Assembly (NCBI GenBank): GCA_945866245.1
Contig: CAMBGW010000078.1
Span: forward strand, 1 to 5,280
Source of the DNA: Verrucomicrobia subdivision 6 bacterium
GTDB lineage: Bacteria; Verrucomicrobiota; Verrucomicrobiia; Methylacidiphilales; Verrucolacustridaceae
Reading direction: 5' to 3'
DNA length: 5,280 bases
In this document: positions 1 to 5,280 of the stretch, in pieces
Layout: every line of letters begins with the position of its first letter
Numbering within the stretch: position 1 is the first letter of the stretch
Program-made: the position numbers and the translations under genes
The notes under the pieces: model-generated
What the model was told of the DNA's origin: nothing
Databases searched by the model: none
Seen by the model: only the letters and a program-made list of their open reading frames with translations

Positions 1-1782
1 CAAGCGTGGATCGCCATTGGCCAAATCGACCGCGCCCGAGAAAAGCCGGCCGATGCAGCCCTTGCCTTTGAAAAAGCTCTCGACCGCGGGGGCGAGCCCG
101 AATCCTATCTCACTGCCGCCAGGGAATATCTCGCCTCGGCAAAATCTGCTCAATCCCTACCCACCGCCTCCCTCCGGCTACGAGATTCCGTACGCGACCG
201 TGAAAGTGATGACGAGAAAAGAGGCCGTTATGCCCCCGCGCTGCTCCTCCTTGCCGCAAGTGCCCTCGATTCCGGAAATGCCGAAGCCGCCATCGCTGAT
301 CTGGATAGTTTGATGAAAACCTATCCCACTTCGCCTGCCCTGCCCGCGGCTACCCTCCTACTAGCCGAAGCCTTGGTTAAACAAGGCCAACCCGCTGTTG
401 CACGAGAAAAGCTCGAAGCACTTCTTTTACGGGAAAATCTTCTTCCAGAGGTTCTTTACCAAGGGCAAGCCGCACTTGCTAATCTGCTTTTACAGGAGGG
501 CAAAGCGTCGGAATCTTCCGCCCTTTGGGAAAAGGCAGCCGCCTCCGCTCCCGATCCCAATCTATCGGAGCAGGCTTACTTTAACGCCGCCCTCGCAGCC
601 GCCCGTCAGCCCGACCCTGCTACCTTTGGGCGCCTAGAAGAGCTCTTCACCAAGAAATACCCTGAAAGTAGTCGTCGGGCCGCCTTCGCCCTAGAAAGAG
701 GCCGCATGCTCGAAAGCAAAGGGGATTCCCCTGCCAGTCGGTCTGCTCTGGCCGAAGTTTCAAAACTTCCAGGCTCTGAATCCCTCAAGGATGAAGCTGC
801 TTTGCGTCGCGCTAGCTCCCTCCTCCGTACGGGCGATTACCCCGGTGCAATTAATGCTTTTGCTGAATTCGAAAAGAGTTTTCCCAAATCGAATCTACTA
901 CCCCAAGCCCTTGCCTCCGGAATCGAGGCCCGCCTTCGACAGCGGGAACTCACGGGAGCTCAAGCTCGATCCGAGTTTGCCAAGATCCTGGCTCGATTTC
1001 CCGAGAGCAGTCTGGCGCCCTCCCTTGCCTTTCAGATTGGTCAAACCCACTACGAGGATAAGAATCACGGCGAAGCCCTCTCCAGCTTTCGCGAAATGGC
1101 CGCCAAGTTTCCCAAGGATCCCTTAGCCGATGACGCACTCTACTACGCTGGGCTCAGCGCTCTGGCACTTGGCAATCCTGAGGAGGCCGTAAAGCTCTTC
1201 CGCGCACTCCCTGAAACATCCCCCCTTCGGCTTGATGCACGATTGGCTGAAATTGATGCCTCCCGCACTTCGGGCGACTACCCCGGCGGCCTACAGATCG
1301 CCAACTCACTTCTTGCCAATAAAACCCCCGACCAACGAGCGTGGGTCGAAATCACAAAACGACGCCTTGCCTGTGAGTTCGCCATCGGAGGCACCGACCG
1401 TGCCAGCCTCGAACGAGCCACCTCGACCGCCTCTGCCCTAATCGCAAGCCCAGCAGCCGACGCGGCAGATCGAAACGAGGCCGGTTATATTCGTGGCAAA
1501 TCCCTCGAACAGCTCGGGCGGGAAGAAGACGCCCTGCAGGCTTATCTCGACGTCCTCTACGCAAAGCAATCCACCCCCTCTCCTGGTACCGCCCAGCCCG
1601 AATACCTCTGGTTTGCCCGAGCAGGAGCCGAGGCGGCAAGACTCCAGGAAAAAAAGGGAGATTTCCGAGGTGCCCTGGCCATTTATCGAATTCTTGAAAA
1701 CGCAGGTGGCCCAAGCCAGCTAGCCTTCACGCGGAAAATCGAAGATCTCCGCAATCGCCACTTTTTGTGGAGTGAACAGTAG
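1..1782 (+). CDS. TPR-repeat protein, 5' partial (start lies upstream of the window)
   Basis: Frame 1 is open from the first base to the TAG at 1780-1782, giving 593 visible residues without a start. The ATG at 310 (visible residue 104) is internal: the 103 codons before it are the same Ala/Leu/Glu-rich helical protein. Sequence shows many helix-turn-helix units of about 34-40 residues with TPR-type spacing, such as the segment around residues 335-400 (nt about 1005-1200, including FQIGQTHYEDKNHGEALSSF and DDALYYAGLSALALGNPEEA). Recurrent [YF]P[EK] turns (YPESS, FPKSN, FPESS, FPKDP) sit between repeats, as in BamD/YbgF-like TPR proteins. Known for the family: such repeats form protein-binding superhelices, often periplasmic or envelope-associated. 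Any signal peptide would be upstream and cannot be seen. Partner and exact role are unknown. It is separated by 120 bases from grpE, which has its own promoter, so functional linkage is not implied. Sure of the gene and repeat class, not of the function. Confidence 0.88.
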   Translation, partial: QAWIAIGQIDRAREKPADAALAFEKALDRGGEPESYLTAAREYLASAKSAQSLPTASLRLRDSVRDRESDDEKRGRYAPALLLLAASALDSGNAEAAIADLDSLMKTYPTSPALPAATLLLAEALVKQGQPAVAREKLEALLLRENLLPEVLYQGQAALANLLLQEGKASESSALWEKAAASAPDPNLSEQAYFNAALAAARQPDPATFGRLEELFTKKYPESSRRAAFALERGRMLESKGDSPASRSALAEVSKLPGSESLKDEAALRRASSLLRTGDYPGAINAFAEFEKSFPKSNLLPQALASGIEARLRQRELTGAQARSEFAKILARFPESSLAPSLAFQIGQTHYEDKNHGEALSSFREMAAKFPKDPLADDALYYAGLSALALGNPEEAVKLFRALPETSPLRLDARLAEIDASRTSGDYPGGLQIANSLLANKTPDQRAWVEITKRRLACEFAIGGTDRASLERATSTASALIASPAADAADRNEAGYIRGKSLEQLGREEDALQAYLDVLYAKQSTPSPGTAQPEYLWFARAGAEAARLQEKKGDFRGALAIYRILENAGGPSQLAFTRKIEDLRNRHFLWSEQ

Positions 1783-1859
1783 CCCTCAAAAGCCGGTCCG
1801 CTTACGGTTCTCACTCTTTTGTAGAGATCGTAACAATCGCCTCCTTGGGGCCACACTTT

Positions 1860-1890
1860 TTGCTCAAAATAGGCGCCGATCTGCTATACT
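1860..1890 (+). promoter_or_regulatory. Predicted sigma-70-type extended -10 promoter for grpE
   Basis: The -10 hexamer TATACT lies at 1885-1890 (5 of 6 matches to TATAAT) and is preceded by TG at 1882-1883 with one base between, the extended -10 arrangement. A poor -35 candidate, TTGCTC (1860-1865), sits 19 bases upstream; an extended -10 element can compensate for this. The expected transcription start is near A1897, only about 6 bases before the grpE ATG. No CIRCE operator (TTAGCACTC-N9-GAGTGCTAA) and no convincing sigma-32 element is visible, so HrcA control is not supported. Prediction from sequence only. Confidence 0.55.
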
Positions 1891-1902
1891 TTTACTACTT
1901 GC

Positions 1903-2451
1903 ATGAAATCCAAGCACCCACATCCAACAACCCCCTCTGCGACTGAGCCAAAACCAGCCTCCGCCGACCCAGAACCCACACCACCCGCCCTTTCTCCAGC
2001 TGAGCAAGCCGCTGCTGAAATTGCCTCTCTCAAGGACCAGCTTCTCCGGGCACGTGCCGATTTCGAAAATAGTCGCAAACGCCTTGTTCGTGAAAAAGAG
2101 GAGTCCCTCCGATACGCCAACCAATCGATCCTCGCCGATCTACTTCCCCTCTTGGATCATCTCGAGCTTGGTCTGCAGGCGGCCACTTCCACCGCAGACG
2201 CCGCTTCCGTGGTGGCTGGAGTAAAGCTGATTCAAACCCAATTTGAGCGGTTCCTTACCGATCACGGGGTCACACCCATCGATGCTCTCGGTAAACCGTT
2301 TGACCCCAATTGGCACGAGGCCTTAGGCCAAGAGCCTGCAGCGGGCAAAGCAGAGGGCACCGTTCTTCATCTTCGTCGGCGAGGCTTCAAACTGGGGGAT
2401 CGCCTCCTTCGCCCCGCCAGCGTGATCACCGCAGCTCCACCCGCCTCCTAA
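1903..2451 (+). CDS. grpE: GrpE, nucleotide exchange factor of the DnaK chaperone
   Basis: GrpE is the cytoplasmic co-chaperone that releases ADP from DnaK, resetting its cycle, and acts as a dimer. The 182-residue product is of normal length. Residues 1-30 are a Pro-rich disordered tail, followed by a long charged helix (about 33-75) with the family motif RADFENSRKR at 51-60, then the four-helix-bundle segment LPLLDHLELGLQ (81-92). The C-terminal beta domain carries the GrpE signature: FDPNWHEAL at 133-141, a 19-residue spacer, then GFKLGDRLLRPASV at 161-174. The last signature position is Thr176 where Ile/Val is usual. The ATG at 1903 is the only usable start: a stop lies in frame at 1870-1872 and no alternative start codon occurs before the conserved helix. 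No Shine-Dalgarno sequence precedes it. It is first in a tight cluster, with its stop 3 bases before dnaJ; dnaK is absent from the window. Confidence 0.96.
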   Translation: MKSKHPHPTTPSATEPKPASADPEPTPPALSPAEQAAAEIASLKDQLLRARADFENSRKRLVREKEESLRYANQSILADLLPLLDHLELGLQAATSTADAASVVAGVKLIQTQFERFLTDHGVTPIDALGKPFDPNWHEALGQEPAAGKAEGTVLHLRRRGFKLGDRLLRPASVITAAPPAS

Positions 2452-2454
2452 GCC

Positions 2455-3618
2455 GTGTCATCAAAAAAAGATTACTACGAGGTCCTCGGAACACCGCGAA
2501 CCTCGACTGCAGAGGAGATTAAAAAGGCATACCGTAAACTTGCGGTGCAACATCACCCAGACAAACACAAGGGCGACAAAAAAGCGGAGGAAAAGTTTAA
2601 GGAGATTGGGGAGGCCTATGAGGTTCTCTCCGATCAGCAGAAGCGCGATGCCTATGACCGGTACGGCCACCGCGCCTTCGCCCCAGGCTCGGGAATGGGA
2701 GGAGCAGGCGGTTTCCACGATCCTTTCGAAGTGTTTCGCGAGGTCTTTAGTTCAGGCGGCGGCGCAGGCGCAGGCATTTTCGGGGATATTTTTGAAGGTG
2801 CATTTGGTGGGGGTGGTGGAGGCAGACGCGGGAGTCGATCCAACCAAGGGTCCGACCTCCGCTATGACCTTGAGATCGATTTTATGGATGCAGTTCGCGG
2901 ATGCGAAAAAGAGATTACCATTCGCCGACCGGTAAGTTGTTCCTCCTGCTCTGGCTCTGGAGCTGCCGCTGGCTCAAAAGTTGTCACCTGTACAACCTGT
3001 CGAGGACAAGGGCAGGTCGCAGTCAGCCGAGGATTCTTCTCCATCGCCCAAGCCTGCCCCAAATGTGGTGGCTCAGGACAATCGATTCAAACCCCATGCA
3101 AATCGTGCCGCGGGGAGGGTCGAGTTGAGGAAAATGCCCGAATCAAACTCAAAATACCCGCTGGGGTGGATACGGGTTCACGCCTTCGCTCCGCAGGCCA
3201 AGGGGAGGCAGGCTCCCGTGGTGGGCCCGCTGGCGATCTCTACGTTGTTCTCTCAGTGCAATCTCACCCCGTATTTGATCGGGAGGAGAATGACCTCACC
3301 TGCGACATTCCCGTCTCCTTTTCCCAACTCGCCTTAGGATCAGAAATCAGTATTCCAAGTTTGGATGGTGAGATGAAACTGAAGATTCCTGCAGGAACCT
3401 CCTCCGATAAGGTTTTTCGAATTCGCGGTCAAGGTGTCCCCTCAGTTTCTGGGCGTGGCCGTGGCGATCTCCATATTCGAATTCAAGTAGAGGTTCCTAA
3501 ACACCTCAGCGCTCCACAAAAAGAAGCCCTCGAGCAGTTTGCTAAGCTATGTGATGAGCATACCCATCCCGAGGGGCACTCCTTCATTGAGAAGGCAAAG
3601 AAACTTTTCAAGGTGTAA
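2455..3618 (+). CDS. dnaJ: DnaJ (Hsp40), type I J-domain co-chaperone of DnaK
   Basis: DnaJ binds unfolded protein, delivers it to DnaK and stimulates DnaK ATPase in the cytoplasm. The 387-residue product has the full class I layout: J domain at about 5-72 with the HPD motif at 34-36; Gly/Phe-rich linker at about 78-123 with the DIF motif at 111-113; zinc-binding domain with all four CxxCxGxG repeats at 162-169, 179-186, 201-208 and 215-222, so all eight cysteines are present; then the C-terminal substrate-binding beta domains (about 225-355) and dimerisation tail. Length is slightly above the usual 370-380. The start is GTG at 2455, giving MSSKKDYYEVLG, which matches the conserved N-terminus, so there is little room for another start. 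It lies 3 bases after the grpE stop without a Shine-Dalgarno sequence, suggesting translational coupling to grpE. It appears intact and functional. Confidence 0.97.
   Translation: MSSKKDYYEVLGTPRTSTAEEIKKAYRKLAVQHHPDKHKGDKKAEEKFKEIGEAYEVLSDQQKRDAYDRYGHRAFAPGSGMGGAGGFHDPFEVFREVFSSGGGAGAGIFGDIFEGAFGGGGGGRRGSRSNQGSDLRYDLEIDFMDAVRGCEKEITIRRPVSCSSCSGSGAAAGSKVVTCTTCRGQGQVAVSRGFFSIAQACPKCGGSGQSIQTPCKSCRGEGRVEENARIKLKIPAGVDTGSRLRSAGQGEAGSRGGPAGDLYVVLSVQSHPVFDREENDLTCDIPVSFSQLALGSEISIPSLDGEMKLKIPAGTSSDKVFRIRGQGVPSVSGRGRGDLHIRIQVEVPKHLSAPQKEALEQFAKLCDEHTHPEGHSFIEKAKKLFKV
3610..3615 (+). promoter_or_regulatory. Shine-Dalgarno-like site for rsmE
   Basis: AAGGTG lies 6 bases before the GTG start at 3622 and differs from AAGGAG at one position. 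It falls inside the last Lys-Val codons of dnaJ, so the match could be due to coding constraint. It is the only recognisable ribosome-binding site among the five starts visible in the window, and it supports the GTG at 3622 as the rsmE start. Confidence 0.4.
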
Positions 3619-3621
3619 CTC

Positions 3622-4362
3622 GTGCCTGGTCACCGATTCTTTAATCCGGACTTAACCTCGGGAAAACTTTCCCCGGAGGAGGCTCATCACGCGGTCGACG
3701 TTCTCCGCCTTCGCTCAGGGGACTCTGCCGCCATCTTTGATGGAAAAGGAAGTGAAGCCAGAGTCCGTTTAACACAGGTCTCGGCGGAGGAAGTTTCCTA
3801 CCAAACTCTCTCCACCAGCCGCACTCCGCCCCTCCCGTGCCGAATCCGCTTTGGCCAAGCTCTGATTAAACCCGCAGGCATGGATCTACTCATCCAGAAG
3901 CTGACCGAGCTAGGAGTTACCGAGATCTGGCCGATTGCCTCCGAGCGCTCCGTGCCAAAACCCTCTGGCGAAAAACGAATCTCAACTCGCTGGGACTCGA
4001 TCGCCCTCTCCGCTTGCAAACAGTCAGGACAAAACTGGCTTCCAAAGATTCACGAGGCCGCCCCCCTGGATCACTTTCTCGCATCGCCCGACCCAGCTCC
4101 ACCTGTGGGTCGAATCATCGGCTCCCTGCAGCCAGAGGCAAAGCCACTACCTACCCTCCTTGCCTCTGCCCGCCAAAGCGGCAAGCCCCTCGCTCTCGAT
4201 CTTCTCATTGGCCCCGAAGGGGATTTTACCCCATCCGAATTAGGTCGCGCCCGGTCCGCAGGATTTCAGCCAGCTTCGCTTGGCCCCCTCGTTCTTCGCT
4301 CCGAAACCGCCTCTCTCTTTCTCGCCTCCGTACTCCATTACGAGTTTAACCTGCCCCATTGA
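3622..4362 (+). CDS. rsmE: RsmE, 16S rRNA (uracil(1498)-N3)-methyltransferase
   Basis: RsmE is a SPOUT-fold, SAM-dependent enzyme that methylates N3 of U1498 in helix 44 of 16S rRNA, acting on the assembled small subunit. The 246-residue product has the family's usual length. The N-terminal PUA-like domain spans about 1-70 (HRFF at 4-7, then HHAVDVLRLRSGD at 22-34). The catalytic domain shows KPAGMDLLIQKLTELGV at 83-99, ACKQSGQNWLPKI at 131-143, and the knotted SAM-binding region with IGPEGDF at 196-202 and LGPLVLRSETA at 220-230. Relative to the E. coli-type A-E-Q-x-G-R motif, residues 133 and 137 are Lys and Gln; the Lys form is known in other phyla. The start is GTG at 3622, 3 bases after the dnaJ stop, with a weak Shine-Dalgarno site overlapping the end of dnaJ. 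Its stop overlaps the start of the next gene. The location after dnaJ matches a known gene order in Firmicutes. Confidence 0.95.
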   Translation: MPGHRFFNPDLTSGKLSPEEAHHAVDVLRLRSGDSAAIFDGKGSEARVRLTQVSAEEVSYQTLSTSRTPPLPCRIRFGQALIKPAGMDLLIQKLTELGVTEIWPIASERSVPKPSGEKRISTRWDSIALSACKQSGQNWLPKIHEAAPLDHFLASPDPAPPVGRIIGSLQPEAKPLPTLLASARQSGKPLALDLLIGPEGDFTPSELGRARSAGFQPASLGPLVLRSETASLFLASVLHYEFNLPH

Positions 4363-5132
4363 AACCACGCCTCGTTTGCACCGACTTCGATGGGACGTTA
4401 GCCGGAGAAAACCTGGAGGAGCCTCTGGCTCCCGAATTCTTTACTTGGCTTACTAGTTCGCGAAAAAAGAACGAGATCGCTTGGGTTGTGGCCACGGGGC
4501 GGTCTTGGGAAAGTCTTCGGGAAGCCCTCCTCTTTCACAAGGCACCGCTCCTGCCCGATTGGATCGTGACGGTAGAGCGCGAAATTCATCAGGTCAAAAA
4601 GGGTGAAGCCCACTCTTTGGAAGCTTGGAACAAGTGCTGTGCTGAAACTCACCAAGCGCTCTTTGGCCGACATGGAGCTCTTTTAGAACGAATCGAGCGT
4701 GAAATTGGATCGACCGATGAAGTCACCGTAATTCCCGACGCCGGTGCCATCGGTCTCGTCGCAGGCTCACAAAAAAGCATCGATCGTACTGACGCCTTAG
4801 TGAACGAGATTATTCGGGATCATCCAGAAATTTCAACCGTCCGCAACGGCCCCTACTTCCGCTTTGCTCACGTGGATTACCACAAAGGCTCCTGCCTTGC
4901 CGAGATTCAGAAGCTATTAGATCTTACCCCTTCCTCCACTTTCATCGCGGGTGATAACCTGAACGACTTGCCCATGCTCCAACGCAAATTCGGTCACTAC
5001 CTTGCTTGCCCCTCAAATTCTGTCCCAGAGGTCATTACCCAAGTCAAAAAAGAAGGCGGGTATATTGCCTCCCAGGAGGCAGGCGCGGGTATTGCTGAGG
5101 CTCTATTTCACTGGTTCCCAGTAACTCAATGA
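4359..5132 (+). CDS. HAD-superfamily phosphatase, type IIB (Cof / sucrose-phosphatase-like)
   Basis: The 257-residue product has all four HAD motifs: I, DFDGT at 9-13 (nucleophile Asp9 and acid/base Asp11); II, ATGR at 45-48 (Thr46); III, Lys176 in YHKGS; IV, GDNLND at 198-203 (Asp199 and Asp203 bind Mg). The interval of about 100 residues between motifs II and III fits a C2 cap, and the C-terminal GGYIASQEAGAGIAEAL (233-249) resembles sucrose-6-phosphate and mannosyl-3-phosphoglycerate phosphatases. It therefore probably removes phosphate from a small sugar phosphate in the cytoplasm; the actual substrate cannot be read from sequence. The start is TTG at 4359, overlapping the rsmE stop by 4 bases (TTGA). 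A stop in frame at 4347-4349 excludes longer forms, and motif I begins eight codons in, so no later start is possible. No Shine-Dalgarno site is seen, so coupling to rsmE is likely. Confidence 0.9.
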   Translation: MKPRLVCTDFDGTLAGENLEEPLAPEFFTWLTSSRKKNEIAWVVATGRSWESLREALLFHKAPLLPDWIVTVEREIHQVKKGEAHSLEAWNKCCAETHQALFGRHGALLERIEREIGSTDEVTVIPDAGAIGLVAGSQKSIDRTDALVNEIIRDHPEISTVRNGPYFRFAHVDYHKGSCLAEIQKLLDLTPSSTFIAGDNLNDLPMLQRKFGHYLACPSNSVPEVITQVKKEGGYIASQEAGAGIAEALFHWFPVTQ

Positions 5133-5203
5133 TTTTTCACACGGAAAACTCCCCCACATCAAATCCTTCTTCTAGATCGCATTTTTTTCCTTAAAGTTCA
5201 CCT
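5133..5203 (+). promoter_or_regulatory. HAD-carB intergenic region with a weak candidate carB promoter
   Basis: This 71-base gap is AT- and pyrimidine-rich, with T runs at 5133-5137 and 5182-5188. A weak promoter candidate is TTCACA (5136-5141, 5 of 6 matches to TTGACA), a 17-base spacer, and TCAAAT (5159-5164, 4 of 6 but lacking the important second-position A). It would give a leader of about 33 bases. No Shine-Dalgarno site precedes the carB ATG and no convincing terminator for the HAD gene is visible, so read-through into carB is possible. Confidence 0.2.
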
Positions 5204-5280
5204 ATGCCGCGCCGAACCGACATCCAATCGATCCTTATCATCGGCTCTGGACCTATCATCATCGGTCAAGCCTGCGAGTT
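5204..5280 (+). CDS. carB: Carbamoyl-phosphate synthase large subunit, N-terminus only (3' partial)
   Basis: CarB catalyses the two ATP-dependent steps of carbamoyl phosphate synthesis, using ammonia delivered by the glutaminase subunit CarA, and feeds arginine and pyrimidine pathways. Only 25 complete codons are in the window, but they match the highly conserved start of CarB: MPRRTDIQSILIIGSG followed by PIIIGQACE (residues 17-25). This is the glycine-containing N-terminal segment of the first pre-ATP-grasp domain. The family is normally about 1,050-1,100 residues, so nearly all of the gene lies beyond base 5280. The ATG at 5204 places the MP[KR]RTDI motif exactly at the N-terminus. carA is not immediately upstream, where an unrelated HAD gene ends 71 bases earlier. 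No Shine-Dalgarno sequence is visible. Confidence 0.93.
   Translation, partial: MPRRTDIQSILIIGSGPIIIGQACE

Noticed and set aside
310..312. ATG as the start of the TPR gene
   Set aside because: The same frame is open to base 1 with helical, TPR-like composition (for example AALAFEKALDRGGEPESYL), so the ATG is internal.
17..313. Open frame in +2 with an ATG at 17, Pro/Ser-rich product
   Set aside because: It overlaps the frame 1 TPR coding sequence, which continues without a stop from base 1. The Pro-rich product is what GCC/CTC-rich codons give out of frame, so it is a shadow and not an upstream gene or a frameshift.
1785..1824. Inverted repeat CAAAAG (1787-1792) / CTTTTG (1816-1821) after the TPR stop as a terminator
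   Set aside because: The stem is AT-rich, the loop is about 23 bases, the inner CCG/CGG pairing is only 3 bp, and no T-run follows. It is too weak to call as a terminator, though the location is suggestive.
1783..1902. CIRCE or sigma-32 heat-shock control element upstream of grpE
   Set aside because: No TTAGCACTC/GAGTGCTAA inverted repeat is present and no CTTGAA/CCCCAT pair at suitable spacing was found.
2755..2825. GGC/GGT-rich tract as a simple repeat or low-complexity insertion
   Set aside because: It encodes the normal Gly-rich linker of class I DnaJ and needs no other explanation.
2652..2843. Minus-strand open frame encoding a Pro-rich peptide within dnaJ
   Set aside because: It is the antisense of the Gly/Phe-rich linker of dnaJ, whose GGN codons read as Pro on the other strand; there is no independent evidence for a gene.
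5110..5122. Small perfect hairpin ACTGG-TTC-CCAGT at the end of the HAD gene as a terminator
   Set aside because: The stem is only 5 bp, it lies inside coding sequence, and the T-run starts about 10 bases after it, so it does not have intrinsic terminator geometry.

Overview
This window is a compact stretch of housekeeping genes, all on the + strand, from a bacterial chromosome. There are six protein genes: the 3' part of a long tetratricopeptide-repeat (TPR) protein gene (1-1782), grpE (1903-2451), dnaJ (2455-3618), rsmE (3622-4362), a HAD-superfamily phosphatase gene (4359-5132), and the first 25 codons of carB (from 5204). I see no tRNA, rRNA, CRISPR array, insertion sequence or integrase.

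Layout. The TPR gene is open from base 1, so its true start lies upstream of the window. A 120-base gap follows, holding a good extended -10 promoter directed at grpE. From grpE to the HAD gene the genes are almost fused: 3-base gaps at grpE/dnaJ and dnaJ/rsmE, and a 4-base stop/start overlap at rsmE/HAD. They are probably one transcript. A 71-base gap without a clear terminator separates the HAD gene from carB.

Function. GrpE and DnaJ are the nucleotide exchange factor and the J-domain co-chaperone of DnaK, which is not in the window. RsmE methylates U1498 of 16S rRNA. Its placement after dnaJ recalls the longer hrcA-grpE-dnaK-dnaJ-prmA-rsmE order known from Bacillus and relatives, here without hrcA, dnaK and prmA. 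The HAD enzyme is a type IIB sugar-phosphatase-like protein of unknown substrate. CarB is the large subunit of carbamoyl-phosphate synthase (arginine and pyrimidine synthesis).

Organism. The gene set alone does not fix the phylum. Moderately GC-rich DNA, C-rich coding strands, few Shine-Dalgarno sites and a dnaK-free grpE-dnaJ-rsmE cluster would fit a Verrucomicrobiota (Opitutae-like) bacterium, but this is a low-confidence inference. I found no convincing new biological system. The most notable points are the very short predicted grpE leader and the scarcity of Shine-Dalgarno sequences combined with non-ATG starts.
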